A stretch of DNA of 64,000 bases, from assembly GCA_012960755.1 (NCBI GenBank), contig DUAT01000163.1, positions 1-64,000 of the forward strand, read 5' to 3'. The DNA comes from Gammaproteobacteria bacterium (GTDB taxonomy: Bacteria > Pseudomonadota > Gammaproteobacteria > Pseudomonadales > Azotimanducaceae_A). Shown piece by piece: positions 1 through 10,479 of this stretch (the first letter of the stretch is position 1; each line of letters begins with the position of its first letter). Below the pieces are notes generated by a model. That model was not told where the DNA came from. It was given only the letters and a program-made list of their open reading frames with translations, and searched no databases. A program made the position numbers and the translations under genes.

Positions 1-63
1 TTCGACTCCAGCACCCGACTTTGCGTATATTGAGTCTATTTTGATAGCGCAAAACGTGACTGG

Positions 64-87
64 AAAAGTACACATAAAAGTACACAT
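64..87. repeat. Tandem 12-bp repeat in the acuI promoter region
   Basis: The unit AAAAGTACACAT occurs twice head to tail, ending 39 bases before the acuI start. Each unit holds GTACAC, so the two copies could be helically phased half-sites for a regulator. A TTATGAT stretch at about 93-99 could serve as a -10 box. The repeat is seen directly; the operator role is inference. The 63 bases before it hold nothing I recognise with confidence. Confidence 0.4.
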
Positions 88-126
88 AATCACTTATGAT
101 TGGGCACTAACTAATCGAGAACGCCA

Positions 127-1116
127 ATGACTACATTTGACGCATTTTGGGTCGAGAAAACCGAAACCGATGTCACCCATGCTGTGATCGAGCGTTCTGT
201 TGATGATTTACCTGACGGTGAGGTACTGATCAAAGTTGCATATTCCTCGGTCAACTACAAAGACGCAATGTCCTCAAAAGGTATGCCAGGAGTAACCCGC
301 GTTTACCCTCATACGCCCGGTATCGACGCCGCTGGTGTCGTTGCTGCTTCCTCAAACCCGGATTTCAAGCAAGGAGACGCGGTGATCTGCATAGGATTTG
401 ATCTCGGTATGAATACTCCAGGTGGCTACGGTGAATACATTCGTGTGCCCGCCAGCTGGGTAACACCGATGCCTGATGGTCTCTCGGCGAAAGAAAGCAT
501 GGTAATCGGTACCGCCGGGTTCACCGCAGCGCTCTGCCTCGAAAAAATTCAAATGATGGGCGCAAGTCCCGATGATGGCCCCGTGCTGGTCACGGGAGCA
601 ACCGGTGGTGTCGGTTCCATCGCGGTGATGCTGTTGGCAAATCTCGGCTTTGAAGTTGTCGCCAGTTCAGGCAAGGCGGATAAATCAGCCTACCTGAAAT
701 CGTTGGGGGCGACATCCGTCATTGGTCGAGATGATCTTAGTGAAAAGAATAAACGTCCCATGCTGGCGCCACAATGGGCTCACGCCATTGATTGCGTGGG
801 TGGTGAAATTCTCTCCAATGTTATCAAGACGCTACATCCGCAGGGCAGTGTTGCGATCTGTGGCCTCGTTGCATCACCATCATTTTCTGCCAGCGTGCTG
901 CCATTTATTCTCCGCGGCATTAATATTCTTGGCGTTGACTCCGTGGAAATACCGATTGATAACAAAAACCGGATCTGGGATCGGCTGGCTTCGGACTGGA
1001 AACTCAATGGCCTGGAGGCCGTGACGACTGAAATTGGATTGTCTGGACTGTCTTCGGTGATGGATGAAATTATCAGCGGTCATGTCAGCGGCCGAACACT
1101 GCTAAGCCATGCATGA
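127..1116 (+). CDS. acuI: AcuI/YhdH-type acrylyl-CoA reductase (zinc-free MDR oxidoreductase)
   Basis: This 329-residue protein belongs to the YhdH/AcuI branch of the medium-chain dehydrogenase superfamily, which reduces acryloyl-CoA to propionyl-CoA with NADPH. The N-terminal GroES-like half carries the family motifs SVNYKDA (residues 41-47) and PGIDAAG (64-70). The Rossmann nucleotide-binding motif VTGATGGVGS is at 155-164. Length is normal for the family. Acryloyl-CoA arises from DMSP, acrylate or 3-hydroxypropionate metabolism, but no DMSP lyase or CoA ligase for this route lies nearby. The gene stands alone and converges on the antiporter gene 15 bases downstream. The reaction is family knowledge; the physiological substrate is inferred. 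Confidence 0.88.
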   Translation: MTTFDAFWVEKTETDVTHAVIERSVDDLPDGEVLIKVAYSSVNYKDAMSSKGMPGVTRVYPHTPGIDAAGVVAASSNPDFKQGDAVICIGFDLGMNTPGGYGEYIRVPASWVTPMPDGLSAKESMVIGTAGFTAALCLEKIQMMGASPDDGPVLVTGATGGVGSIAVMLLANLGFEVVASSGKADKSAYLKSLGATSVIGRDDLSEKNKRPMLAPQWAHAIDCVGGEILSNVIKTLHPQGSVAICGLVASPSFSASVLPFILRGINILGVDSVEIPIDNKNRIWDRLASDWKLNGLEAVTTEIGLSGLSSVMDEIISGHVSGRTLLSHA

Positions 1117-1131
1117 TAGTTTATACCCCGA

Positions 1132-2301
1132 CTAGTCTCGCCTGAGTTCGTCAGACACTGCAATCGGTGTGGGAAAGCGCAGCACCACGATGTATGAGGA
1201 GATCAAGAAGGTAATGATTGCCGTCGCCTGAATGACGTGTGACACACTTTGACTGATCAGCGCATGACTCGTAGACATAAACGCGATGAGTAATGAGAAC
1301 TCGCTTATCTGACCCAGTCGAAACCCAACTTCCCAGCTCATGTTTGCCGTCTCACTGATACGGATCAACAACACTCTGAAAATCAATGGCTTAATCAGTA
1401 ACACCACCACCGCGAGTAATATAGCGGGAACAATCACCTCCCCTAACAGATGCAACTGAAATCCTGCGCCAAGAGAGAAGAAAAACAGCACCAGGAAAAA
1501 GTCTCTCAGGGGTTTCAGGTGGTTGGCAATATACAACGCGATGGGACTCGTGGCGATGGTAACTCCGGCCACAAAAGCGCCAATCTCATGGGACAAACCG
1601 ACCATTTCCGCCATCTCCGATAAGCCCAGGCACCAGCCGATAGCGATCAGGAAGATGTATTCGTGAAAAGCATCGAACCTGGTTAGCAGTTTTAGTAACA
1701 CGAATTTCACAAACAGAAATGCTACCAGGATTAGAGCGGGGAAGGCGATGACGATGGTGGCAAGTTTAGATGCACCGGATGAACCAAAGAGATCGCCGGT
1801 AATCACCAGCAAGGCAATAATGGCGATGAGGTCCTGGATCAGTAACAGACTCACCACGAGCTCGCCCGTGTGACGATGATGCAGGACAGTTGTTGGCAAG
1901 AGCTTGATGCCGATAATCGTGCTGGAAAACATCAGTGCGATGCCAATAATAAGGCATTCGATAGTGGTGTAGCCGAAGAGAGTACCCACCAGAAAACCAA
2001 GACCAAAAAACGATGCGGAGCTAAGTAGGCCAACAAACAAGGCATCTTTGAGCATATTGCCCAGCTTCGACGGTTGCATATCAAGACCCAGCAAGAATAG
2101 CAGGAAAATGATGCCTATCTTCGCGATGCTGCTAATCAATGTCGGATCTGAAATTAACGATGTCGCAGAGGGGCCAAGCAGGATTCCAATGGCAATGTAA
2201 GCAACGATCAACGGCTGACGGGTAAAAAGAGCGATTGTGGCAAGAACCGCCGCAGAGGTAAAAATCAGAAAAAAAGAATATAAAAGAGGATCGCTTTCCA
2301 T
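1132..2301 (-). CDS. Kef-type monovalent cation:proton antiporter (CPA2 family)
   Basis: The 389-residue protein is almost entirely hydrophobic, with about 12 predicted membrane segments. It shows the CPA2 layout, including the pattern around SHEIGAFVAGVTIA in the middle of the chain and an early stretch ending in GILLGPSA. It probably exchanges K+ or Na+ for protons across the inner membrane. Unlike KefB/KefC there is no C-terminal RCK/TrkA-N nucleotide-binding domain: the protein stops soon after the last membrane segment, so glutathione or NAD gating as in KefC is unlikely. The ATG start is clear. Ion specificity cannot be read from the sequence. Confidence 0.82.
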   Translation of the reverse strand: MESDPLLYSFFLIFTSAAVLATIALFTRQPLIVAYIAIGILLGPSATSLISDPTLISSIAKIGIIFLLFLLGLDMQPSKLGNMLKDALFVGLLSSASFFGLGFLVGTLFGYTTIECLIIGIALMFSSTIIGIKLLPTTVLHHRHTGELVVSLLLIQDLIAIIALLVITGDLFGSSGASKLATIVIAFPALILVAFLFVKFVLLKLLTRFDAFHEYIFLIAIGWCLGLSEMAEMVGLSHEIGAFVAGVTIATSPIALYIANHLKPLRDFFLVLFFFSLGAGFQLHLLGEVIVPAILLAVVVLLIKPLIFRVLLIRISETANMSWEVGFRLGQISEFSLLIAFMSTSHALISQSVSHVIQATAIITFLISSYIVVLRFPTPIAVSDELRRD

Positions 2302-2376
2302 ACGTCGATACTATGCGATTAGCGCTTCAAACTGTAGCCTTGGCCGATTTATTAGCTTGCAGCTTGTTAGCCTTAT

Positions 2377-2862
2377 CTATTTACGGTGCCTGAATAAGGG
2401 CTCGGGCCGATCAATTGTTCCCTGGTAGTTGTGACTGAAGTGTTTTAACCCGCTCAGGGACTGTTCGAGGTCTTGCCCCTCTGCCATATCAAAGGCATTG
2501 ATGCCACAGCTCAGCATTTGTTCCAATTGATCACGGCGCACGTCTCCTACCGCCCTGATTTCGCCCTTGTAGCCAAACTTGCGCCTCAGAATGTTGGCAC
2601 TTGAGTATGCTCTGCCGTCCCCAAAGGCAGGAAAGTTCAGCGCAATGATGGGCAACTGATTTACCACGGCTTCGATATCCTCTACATCTTCACCAGCGTC
2701 AATCCAGACCCCAATGTCATTGCGGCCTTTGATTACTGCGCTGTTTTCCAAAAAAAACGCCAACGGCAATAAAACATTATTTGCCCTGATGTCCACGTTT
2801 TCTGCATCGACCAGTTCAAATGGACTCTCTGTAATGGTCTTGTCTTTTATGATGGTGGGCAT
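2377..2862 (-). CDS. DUF934 protein, partner of the sulfite/nitrite reductase
   Basis: This 161-residue soluble protein matches the DUF934 family. It has the central GRAYSSANILRRKFGYKGE region and a DVRRDQLEQMLSCGINAF segment near the C-terminus. In proteobacteria DUF934 genes usually follow a ferredoxin-type nitrite/sulfite reductase hemoprotein, exactly as here: the gene begins 48 bases after the reductase stop codon on the same strand. A role in assimilatory sulfur metabolism is inferred from this association; no biochemical activity is known to me. No PAPS reductase (CysH) or sulfate-activation genes follow. Confidence 0.82.
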   Translation of the reverse strand: MPTIIKDKTITESPFELVDAENVDIRANNVLLPLAFFLENSAVIKGRNDIGVWIDAGEDVEDIEAVVNQLPIIALNFPAFGDGRAYSSANILRRKFGYKGEIRAVGDVRRDQLEQMLSCGINAFDMAEGQDLEQSLSGLKHFSHNYQGTIDRPEPLFRHRK

Positions 2863-2910
2863 GATTTATAGTCTTGTTTATACTTCTATCAGTTTCAGTA
2901 AGCTGGCTTT

Positions 2911-4560
2911 TTAAACCGGGTAAACAGCATCTTTGAACGGTTGGATGCCGATTCGGTTGTAGGTCTCAACGAATTGTTCACCATCCTCACGCTGTTCAAC
3001 ATAGAGGTTAACCAGTTTTTGTATAATTTCCGGGATCGCTTCCTGAGAAAACGAAGGCCCCAGGATTTTCGCCAAAGCTGTATTGGAAAGGGAAGATCCA
3101 CCGATTGACACCTGGAAGAATTCCTGCCCCCTCTTGTCAACTCCGAGGATTCCGATGTTACCCACGTGGTGATGTCCGCAGGCATTCATGCAGCCTGAAA
3201 TATTGAGATCCAGGTCGCCGAGATCATGCAGATAGTCCAGGTCATCAAACTTCCGCTGAATCGCTTCTGCAACCGGTATGGATTTAGCGTTAGCGAGAGA
3301 ACAATAGTCCCCGCCAGGGCAACATATCATATCCGTTAACAATCCCAGGTTAGGGGTAGCAAGATCGGCGGCACAGAGTTCTTTCCACAAGGCAAACAGG
3401 TCTTGCCTGCACACATCAGCCAGGGTGACATTTTGTTCGTGGGTAACTCGGACCTCACCAAAGCTATACTTATCGGCAAGGTCAGCGATGGTATCAAATT
3501 GCTCGTCGGTGAGATCGCCAGGCGCGACACCTGTTTTCTTTATGGCAAGATTGACAATCGTGTAGCCAGACTGCTGGTGTGCTTTAACGTTTCGTTCGAC
3601 CCAGGTGCTAAATGCAAGGTTCTCCTGGATCCGATAATCAAACTCATCACTTTCATCCGTCAATTCCAGATAGTCAGGCCGGGTAAAGGATGATTTCGCC
3701 CGATTGATCTCGGTATCGTTAAGTGTTCCAGGACCATCTTTGATGGTTTGCCATTCCTCTTCGACCTTTTGTGCAAAGACTTCCGGTTTCATGGCACGAA
3801 CCAGAATTTTGATCCTGGCTTTGTACTTGTTGTCCCGGCGACCGTAGCGATTGTAGACCCGAAGTACCGCTTCAATATAGGTAAGCAGGTGTCGTTTTTC
3901 GAGAAAGTCCTTGATCACGGAACCGATCACGGGTGTTCTGCCTAACCCGCCACCTGCAAGGATCTGGAACCCGACTATGGAATCCCGTTCGATCATTCTT
4001 ACGCCGATATCATGCACCTGTACTGCCGCCCTGTCTTCACGGGCACCGGTGACTGCGATTTTGAATTTTCTGGGTAACCAGTTGAATTCGGGGTGAAAGG
4101 TCGACCACTGTCGAATCAGTTCTGCCCAGGGTCGGCTATCCTCTATTTCATCGACAGCGACACCAGCGTACTGGTCGCCTGTGACATTTCGAATACAGCT
4201 GCCACTGGATTGGATGGCATGCATCTCGACGGATGCCAGTTCCTTCAATATGTCTGGTACCTCTTCGAGCTTAGGCCAATTCAGTTGTATATTCTGTCGG
4301 GTACTTAGATGAGCATAGCCCTTATCATAGTGACGTATAATATGCGCCAGCTTGCGAAGCTGAGTGCTGGATAACATGCCGTAAGGTACCGAGATTCGCA
4401 ACATGGGTGCCAGTCTTTGAATATACAAACCGTTGCGCAGCCTTAATTGCTGAAATTCTTCTGCGGACAGCTCACCTGCGAGAAAACGATCAGTTTGTTC
4501 TCGATATTGCTCAGCGCGCTCATTGACCATCGCATGGTCATAATCATCATAGATATACAT
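2911..4560 (-). CDS. Ferredoxin-type nitrite/sulfite reductase hemoprotein (CysI/NirA-like)
   Basis: This 549-residue enzyme would reduce sulfite to sulfide (or nitrite to ammonia) with six electrons, using siroheme and a coupled 4Fe-4S cluster. The four cluster ligands are visible as C-x5-C at residues 414-420 (CPGGDYC) and C-x3-C at 457-461 (CMNAC). The N-terminal half holds the first ferredoxin-like half-repeat, with YAHLSTRQNIQLNW near residue 90. Pairing with a DUF934 gene favours sulfite over nitrite as substrate. No flavoprotein subunit (CysJ) is adjacent, so electrons may come from ferredoxin or a distant reductase. The 231 bases upstream separate it from a divergent small membrane-protein gene and must hold its promoter. 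Confidence 0.88.
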   Translation of the reverse strand: MYIYDDYDHAMVNERAEQYREQTDRFLAGELSAEEFQQLRLRNGLYIQRLAPMLRISVPYGMLSSTQLRKLAHIIRHYDKGYAHLSTRQNIQLNWPKLEEVPDILKELASVEMHAIQSSGSCIRNVTGDQYAGVAVDEIEDSRPWAELIRQWSTFHPEFNWLPRKFKIAVTGAREDRAAVQVHDIGVRMIERDSIVGFQILAGGGLGRTPVIGSVIKDFLEKRHLLTYIEAVLRVYNRYGRRDNKYKARIKILVRAMKPEVFAQKVEEEWQTIKDGPGTLNDTEINRAKSSFTRPDYLELTDESDEFDYRIQENLAFSTWVERNVKAHQQSGYTIVNLAIKKTGVAPGDLTDEQFDTIADLADKYSFGEVRVTHEQNVTLADVCRQDLFALWKELCAADLATPNLGLLTDMICCPGGDYCSLANAKSIPVAEAIQRKFDDLDYLHDLGDLDLNISGCMNACGHHHVGNIGILGVDKRGQEFFQVSIGGSSLSNTALAKILGPSFSQEAIPEIIQKLVNLYVEQREDGEQFVETYNRIGIQPFKDAVYPV

Positions 4561-4791
4561 GTGTTTTGCTTAAAATTTAGGAGATGGAAGAATTTGCTGT
4601 TCGCAGGGCGTCAAAATACCAGCTTGAGCGCGGTTATAAAACTACTGTTTTTCTATATCGATAGATTCATGGTGTATATGGCCAATAGCAGATTGAGCAG
4701 GATCATCTTTTGTTTGGAGAAGACTGGAACTGGCGAGTCTGCGATTAGCCCCGTATAATCCGGCACATCTCAATGTGACGGGTTTTATTCA

Positions 4792-4911
4792 ATGACAGAA
4801 AATGAAAATACCAGCGAACATGATGCTGACAGTGTCGTCGACGCCATAAGTATCGTGTTCCTCATACTTATCGTCGTTTGCGCAATTGTTTACTGGGTTT
4901 CCAATCAGTAG
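4792..4911 (+). CDS. Predicted 39-residue single-pass membrane protein
   Basis: A complete ATG-to-TAG reading frame encodes 39 residues. It has a short acidic, polar N-terminus (residues 1-16), then a hydrophobic helix of about 20 residues (AISIVFLILIVVCAIVYWV, 17-35) and a short SNQ tail. The shape is that of a real bacterial small membrane protein: one helix, acidic residues outside it and a clean stop. It is divergent from the sulfite reductase gene. I see only a weak ribosome-binding site (GACGGG upstream). I do not recognise the family. Conservation of this frame in relatives would decide whether it is translated. Confidence 0.5.
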   Translation: MTENENTSEHDADSVVDAISIVFLILIVVCAIVYWVSNQ

Positions 4912-5122
4912 GACTGATATATATAGTGTGATCCTCTGAGCTAGCCTTGATCTGCCAAAACCAATACTGGAATCCGCTACGAATACGGTATGTCTTTATC
5001 TGGACTCGTACCGCACGTATATGTGCACTCAAATTTTGCGTCCCTGCCTCGGCGCCCCCGCAATATAGTCCTGATAAAGACGTATCGTACTCTTTGCTCC
5101 CAGGCGACGCTCCATCTTAGCG

Positions 5123-6307
5123 CTAACTGGCCGTTTGACGTTCGGCGGTCCAACGCACCTCTTTGCCCTCTTTGGGTGTATCCGGAATCAACTGCGACAG
5201 CAGCAGTGAACAGGCTGCGATTAAGGCACCAATCACAAAAACTGCACCATGATTAATGACCCATACCAGACCCAGTAGCGCAGGTAGGATCACCGCTGCA
5301 ATATGGTTGATCGTAAAACTGATACCCGCGGTGGCGGATATGTCTGCCGGGTCTGCGATTTTCTGGAAGTAAGTCTTGATAGCGATAGCCATTGAGAAAA
5401 ATATATGATCGAGAATGTATAGCACCACGGCCAGGGTGGCATTGTCGACGATGGCATAGGTCAGAAAGATCCCGATTAACCCCATGTATTCAAGCGTCAG
5501 GGCTCGTCGCTCGCCGATGAAGCTAATCAATTGACCAATCTTTGGGGCGAACCAGATATTGATCGCCGAATTAACCAGTACCAGCAATACCATGTTTTCC
5601 AGCGGAAAGCCGAATTTCTGTACGAGCAGAAAGCCCGCAAACACCGTGAAGATCTGTCGCCTTGCACCGGCAAGAAAAGTGAGTGCGTAGTACAACCAGT
5701 AACGTTTGCGAAGAAACAATTCGTTGCGCTGGACGACACTGTCTTCAAAGTGTGGAATGGCAAACCAGCAGAAAAAGGCGATGGCCATGGTCGCAGTACC
5801 GGCGATCAGGTAGATGACGATATAATTGGGTTCAAGTACTTGAAGAACAAGATAAAGACTACCCAGACAAGCCAATGTGGCGAAGGAGCGTACACCGATA
5901 ATTTGACCCAATACCCTGGGCGCCTCGTGTTTGTCCAGCCATTGCAGGCTGAGCGACGTCTGCATCGTTTCGAGGTAGTGGAATCCTATCGACATCAGCA
6001 CCGTTGTTAGATATAGACCGATGATACTGGGAAAGAACCCGGTTAATGCGGTACCCAGGCCAAGCAGTAACAGGGACAGTATGGCAAAGTTTTGTTGCTT
6101 GATGAATAAGAGAACATAGATGACAGTAAATGCAAGGAAACCGGGAATTTCCCGCAGGCTCTGCAGCATGCCAATATCCTTGCCCGTGAATGCTGCAACT
6201 TCTACGGTGAAATTGTTGAGCAACGTCTGCCAAGCTGAAAATGCGACCGGGCTGGCAGCGGCGAGTATAAACAGTAAGGTTTTACGGTTTCTAAGAGATT
6301 CTTTCAC
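5123..6307 (-). CDS. MFS transporter, unknown substrate
   Basis: This 394-residue membrane protein has about 12 hydrophobic segments in two halves joined by a charged cytoplasmic loop (HFEDSVVQRNELFLRKRYW, near the middle), the usual major-facilitator layout. The start is a GTG that overlaps the stop codon of the DUF2970 gene (GTGA), so the two are probably translationally coupled. No substrate-diagnostic motif is apparent. The 211 bases beyond its stop codon, toward the 39-residue gene, hold no recognised feature. Confidence 0.75.
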   Translation of the reverse strand: MKESLRNRKTLLFILAAASPVAFSAWQTLLNNFTVEVAAFTGKDIGMLQSLREIPGFLAFTVIYVLLFIKQQNFAILSLLLLGLGTALTGFFPSIIGLYLTTVLMSIGFHYLETMQTSLSLQWLDKHEAPRVLGQIIGVRSFATLACLGSLYLVLQVLEPNYIVIYLIAGTATMAIAFFCWFAIPHFEDSVVQRNELFLRKRYWLYYALTFLAGARRQIFTVFAGFLLVQKFGFPLENMVLLVLVNSAINIWFAPKIGQLISFIGERRALTLEYMGLIGIFLTYAIVDNATLAVVLYILDHIFFSMAIAIKTYFQKIADPADISATAGISFTINHIAAVILPALLGLVWVINHGAVFVIGALIAACSLLLSQLIPDTPKEGKEVRWTAERQTAS

Positions 6308-6564
6308 GCCAAAACCAGATTCACCACGCCAATGATACTAAGTACAAACAGCAGGGTAAAAACCAGCCCGCCGATAATAAATACAATGGGCTTACCATTG
6401 GCAAAATCCCGCTCCTGGTTCGCCTGTGTCTGCACACCAAAGGCTGCAGCGACCACGCTGAGGGCTATTTGCAGGAACGTGGGTGGCTTGCTCTGTATGG
6501 AATCCGGGTAGGGAGCCTGATCCAGCTCACGATCTGAGTCCCGGGGATCTTCAGAATCGGCCAT
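6304..6564 (-). CDS. DUF2970 family small membrane protein
   Basis: This 86-residue protein has an acidic, polar N-terminus (residues 1-27), the segment FLQIALSVVAAAFGVQ (30-45), a loop containing ERDF, and a C-terminal membrane helix (about 59-86). This is the DUF2970 pattern, a family of small, uncharacterised proteobacterial membrane proteins. An AGGAAA ribosome-binding site precedes the ATG. It lies between metH and an MFS transporter gene and overlaps the latter by four bases. Function is unknown. Confidence 0.8.
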   Translation of the reverse strand: MADSEDPRDSDRELDQAPYPDSIQSKPPTFLQIALSVVAAAFGVQTQANQERDFANGKPIVFIIGGLVFTLLFVLSIIGVVNLVLA

Positions 6565-6615
6565 GAGGTTTCCTGTACATCAATAAATAGTTCGCCATAG
6601 TGTAACAAAATGCCG

Positions 6616-9600
6616 CTATTGGTAAACGAGCACCGGCGATAACCAGCGTTCGACTTCACTGACTTCCATCTTCTTCCTTTTTGCATAGTCTTCGACCTGG
6701 TCCTTGTCGATTTTTCCCAACCCAAAATAGCGTGAATCCGGGTGAGAGAAATAGAAACCACTGACAGACGCAGCGGGGGTCATTGCGTAGTGCTCGGTTA
6801 AATCCACGCCGAGATTTTGGGTTGCACCCAGAAGCTCAAACAATGGACCTTTTTCGGTATGGTCCGGGCACGCGGGATAACCTGGCGCAGGCCGTATACC
6901 CTGATAGGATTCCTTGATCAACTCTTCGTTGGTCCTGGATTCATCTTCTGCATAACCCCAGAATTCCCTTCGAACTCTCTCGTGCATTCTTTCTGCAAAA
7001 GCTTCCGCCAGTCGGTCAGCAATGGATTTGAGTAAAATCGCATTGTAATCATCGTTATCCGCTTCATATTCTGCTGCCAGTGCCCCAACACCATGACCTG
7101 TACTGACCACAAAGCCACCGACATAATCTTTCAAACCCGTATCCACAGGCGCGACATAATCGGCCAGGCAAAAATTTGGTTGTTCATTGGGTTTGTCAGT
7201 CTGCTGGCGAAGATGATGCAAACATTGATCAGGTCGAGTACGTTCATCATCTTTAAACAATACAATATCGTTATGCTGAGTACTGTTGGCAGGCCAGAAT
7301 CCGATCACCGCATTTGCTTTAATCAGTTTCTTACTAACAATTTCCTTAAGCATTTGCTGTGCATCGTTGAATAACGATGTTGCTGTTTCTCCCACCAGCT
7401 CATCTTCAAGTATGCGCGGAAACTTTCCCGCGAGTTCCCAGGTAATGAAAAATGGAGTCCAATCGATGTAGTCGATTAATTCCTCGATCGGGTAGTCTTC
7501 GAAGACTCTGGTCCCCAGGAATGACGGTTTTGGTGGCGAGTAATTCTGCCATTGTACGGGGCTTCGGTTGTCAACGGCATCTATAAACCGCAACACGTTT
7601 CCTTTCGGTCGTCGATTTTTATTTCTGATGCGAATCTTCTCGTATTCTTCCCGGATGCTTTTGCAGTAGTCTGGTTTCAGCTCGTCACTCATTAGCTTGG
7701 TAGCAACACCCACAGCCCTGGAGGCATCAGCGACATAAACCGTTGATTCCGATTGGTAGCAGGGTTCTATTTTTACAGAAGTATGCGCCTTGGATGTTGT
7801 CGCACCCCCAATCAACAGCGGCAATTTAATTTGCAGGCGTTCCAATTCGGACGCGACATGAACCATTTCATCAAGCGAAGGGGTGATCAGCCCGCTCAGG
7901 CCGATGATGTCGACGTTTTCTTCCTGGGCTGCCTTGAGAATTTTGTCGCTGGAGACCATCACCCCAAGATCAATGACCTCATAGTTATTACACTGCAGCA
8001 CAACACCCACGATGTTCTTGCCAATATCATGTACATCACCCTTGACAGTCGCCATCAGGATCTTGCCCTTGGTACGGTTTTTTGCGTCCTTCTCATCTTC
8101 AATATAAGGTTCAAGGTACGACACCGCCTGTTTCATAACCCGCGCGCTTTTAACTACCTGTGGCAAAAACATTTTTCCAGCACCGAACAGGTCTCCAACC
8201 CGGTTCATTCCGTCCATTAGAGGTCCTTCTATGACTTCCAGGGGGCGGTCGAATTGTGTTCGGGCGGCTTCAGTGTCTTCAATGATGTAAGTATTGATGC
8301 CTTTCACCAGCGCATGAGCCAATCGTTCAGCTGGATCAGCCTCGCGCCAGGTGAGGTCTTCGATTTTTGCGCTTGATCCTCTGCCTGCAAAACGTTCCGC
8401 GACTTCTAACAAGGCTTCTGTGGCGTCGTCACTTCGATGCAGAATGACGTCTTCTATCTTGTCACGTAATTCTAGCGGTATTTCTTCATAGATGGCCAGC
8501 TGTCCGGCATTGACAATACCCATGGTCAACCCGGCTTTGATGGCGTGGTATAGGAACACCGCATGTATCGCCTCGCGTACCTGGTTGTTCCCCCGGAACG
8601 AAAAGGAAACGTTGCTAATCCCGCCGGATATTTTTGCCAGCGGCAGGCTCCTGGTAATGAATTCACAAGCATCAATAAAGTCTTTGCCATACAGATTGTG
8701 CTCCTCGATACCGGTTGCAACCGCAAAGACATTGGGGTCGAATATAATATCCTGGGGCTCGAATCCCACATCGTTAACCAGGATGTCATAAGACCTTTGA
8801 CAAATTTGTTGCTTGCGCTGCAGGCTGTCGGCCTGTCCATCTTCATCAAAAGCCATAACAATGACTGCAGCGCCATGCTTACGGCAGATAGATGCCTGTT
8901 CCTTGAATTCAGCTTCGCCCGCTTTGAGGCTGATGGAATTGACGATGGACTTACCCTGCAGGCACTTTAATCCAGCCTCGATAATTTCCCACTTCGAGGA
9001 ATCTACCATGACAGGTACTCGGCTGATATCAGGCTCCGCGGCAATCAGGTTGAGAAAATGAACCATGGCTGCTTTTGAATCAAGCATGCCTTCGTCCATA
9101 TTGATGTCAATAATCTGCGCGCCGTTGTTAACTTGTTGTAAGGCAACATCCAATGCCTCTTCATAACTTTCTTCACGGATCAGGCGAGCAAATTTTGCGG
9201 AACCGGTGACGTTGGTTCGTTCGCCTATATTAACAAACAGCGAATCCTGATTGATACGGAAGGGTTCCAGCCCGCTTAATAAACAATCCGTGGTGGTCTG
9301 TGCAAATTTTCGGGGCGAATGAGTTGCAGAAATACGAGTAAACTCCTCGATATGTTCCGGGGTTGTGCCACAGCAGCCACCGATAATATTTACGAGACCA
9401 GAGGATAGGTAACTTTCCATTGAAGTCACCATCTCGGGAATGGTTTCGTCGTACTCGCCGAATTCGTTGGGTAGACCGCGGTTTGGATATGCGCTGACGT
9501 AACAGTCGGCAACTTTGGAAATGTCTTCGACATAGGTTCTAAGTTCGTCCGCACCGAGCGCGCAGTTAAAACCAACTGATATTGGATTGGCATGCCGAAT

Positions 9601-10302
9601 GGAAGCCCAGAACGCCTCGACAGTCTGGCCGGATAGCAATCGACCACTGGCGTCTGTAATAGTGCCGGAGATCATGATGGGATACTCGGTATCCAGTGAT
9701 TCAAAAACAGAAAGTGCCGCATAGATTGCTGCTTTTGAGTTCAACACGTCAAACACGGTTTCGATTAATATGATGTCGACACCGCCTTCGATGAGGGCTG
9801 TGATTGCTTCTGAATAGTCCTCCACCAAGTCATCGAAGGTAACACTGCGGTAGCCTGGATCATTGACGTCGGGGGACAGGCTGGCAGCGCGGGTAGTAGG
9901 TCCCACGGCACCGGCTACAAACCTGGGTTTGTCCGGAGTTGCTACCTCGTCAGCTGCTTGCCGCGCGAGTCTGGCGGCTTTAAAGTTTATTTCGCGGGCG
10001 TAGTCCTCCAAATCGTAGTCTGCCTGGGAAACGCGATTGGCTGTAAACGTGTTGGTTTCGATAATATCCGAACCACTACGGAGGTATTTCAAGTGGATGT
10101 CTTTCAGCGCAACCGGCATCGTCAGGGCAAGAAGTTCGTTGTTACCTTTGAGATCAGTAGGATGATCGACAAAACGCGAACCGCGAAAATCGGACTCTGT
10201 CAGTTTCAGGTCCTGGATCATGGTGCCCATGGCACCGTCCATGACTAAAATGCGTTGGCTGAGGTGTTCTTTGAAGAGCTGGTACTTCGATGACTGTTTC
10301 AT
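6616..10302 (-). CDS. metH: Cobalamin-dependent methionine synthase
   Basis: At 1228 residues this is a full-length MetH, transferring a methyl group from 5-methyltetrahydrofolate to homocysteine through cobalamin. The homocysteine domain (1-330) has zinc ligands Cys247, Cys310 and Cys311, the same numbering as in E. coli. The pterin domain covers about 350-640. The cobalamin module (about 650-890) holds DVHDIG with the lower axial ligand His758. The C-terminal activation domain (about 900-1228) has the SAM-binding motif [12 protein letters not shown]. No obvious module is missing. The gene is divergent from nfuA. Its 5' region of about 260 bases contains two inverted repeats, but I find no B12 box or SAH riboswitch. 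Confidence 0.97.
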   Translation of the reverse strand: MKQSSKYQLFKEHLSQRILVMDGAMGTMIQDLKLTESDFRGSRFVDHPTDLKGNNELLALTMPVALKDIHLKYLRSGSDIIETNTFTANRVSQADYDLEDYAREINFKAARLARQAADEVATPDKPRFVAGAVGPTTRAASLSPDVNDPGYRSVTFDDLVEDYSEAITALIEGGVDIILIETVFDVLNSKAAIYAALSVFESLDTEYPIMISGTITDASGRLLSGQTVEAFWASIRHANPISVGFNCALGADELRTYVEDISKVADCYVSAYPNRGLPNEFGEYDETIPEMVTSMESYLSSGLVNIIGGCCGTTPEHIEEFTRISATHSPRKFAQTTTDCLLSGLEPFRINQDSLFVNIGERTNVTGSAKFARLIREESYEEALDVALQQVNNGAQIIDINMDEGMLDSKAAMVHFLNLIAAEPDISRVPVMVDSSKWEIIEAGLKCLQGKSIVNSISLKAGEAEFKEQASICRKHGAAVIVMAFDEDGQADSLQRKQQICQRSYDILVNDVGFEPQDIIFDPNVFAVATGIEEHNLYGKDFIDACEFITRSLPLAKISGGISNVSFSFRGNNQVREAIHAVFLYHAIKAGLTMGIVNAGQLAIYEEIPLELRDKIEDVILHRSDDATEALLEVAERFAGRGSSAKIEDLTWREADPAERLAHALVKGINTYIIEDTEAARTQFDRPLEVIEGPLMDGMNRVGDLFGAGKMFLPQVVKSARVMKQAVSYLEPYIEDEKDAKNRTKGKILMATVKGDVHDIGKNIVGVVLQCNNYEVIDLGVMVSSDKILKAAQEENVDIIGLSGLITPSLDEMVHVASELERLQIKLPLLIGGATTSKAHTSVKIEPCYQSESTVYVADASRAVGVATKLMSDELKPDYCKSIREEYEKIRIRNKNRRPKGNVLRFIDAVDNRSPVQWQNYSPPKPSFLGTRVFEDYPIEELIDYIDWTPFFITWELAGKFPRILEDELVGETATSLFNDAQQMLKEIVSKKLIKANAVIGFWPANSTQHNDIVLFKDDERTRPDQCLHHLRQQTDKPNEQPNFCLADYVAPVDTGLKDYVGGFVVSTGHGVGALAAEYEADNDDYNAILLKSIADRLAEAFAERMHERVRREFWGYAEDESRTNEELIKESYQGIRPAPGYPACPDHTEKGPLFELLGATQNLGVDLTEHYAMTPAASVSGFYFSHPDSRYFGLGKIDKDQVEDYAKRKKMEVSEVERWLSPVLVYQ

Positions 10303-10386
10303 TTTTACTAACTCTTGGGTCCAGGGCCGGGGTGCCCGGGGCTTTAATATCGCTGCAGTTTAGCAGCTATCTTTACAGTCCGATTT

Positions 10387-10419
10387 GAAGATCTTATGGG
10401 ATAAGCATGAATGATCTTC
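10387..10419 (-). repeat. Inverted repeat in the metH 5' leader
   Basis: GAAGATC and GATCTTC are perfect 7-base arms separated by 19 bases. A second inverted repeat, CTTAT-GGG-ATAAG, lies between them, so two alternative hairpins are possible. It lies 85 bases upstream of the metH start. It could be a regulator site or leader-RNA structure; nothing in it matches a riboswitch I know. Confidence 0.35.
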
Positions 10420-10461
10420 ATAGTTCCTCACTGTCAGGATAAGTCTCCAGGTAATGGAAAA

Positions 10462-10479
10462 CCCCTGTAAAAGCAGGGG
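10462..10479 (-). terminator. Terminator-like hairpin upstream of metH
   Basis: CCCCTG and CAGGGG form a perfect 6-bp stem with a 6-base loop. Read on the minus strand it is followed by TTTTCC, a short U-tract. No minus-strand gene ends here: the hairpin sits in the divergent metH-nfuA region, upstream of metH. It may act as a premature terminator or attenuator in the metH leader, or be a chance structure. Confidence 0.35.

Noticed and set aside
1..26. TTCGACTCC at the window start resembles a tRNA T-loop
   Set aside because: The following bases could form a T-arm end, but no CCA follows and the rest of a tRNA is outside the window; too little to call.
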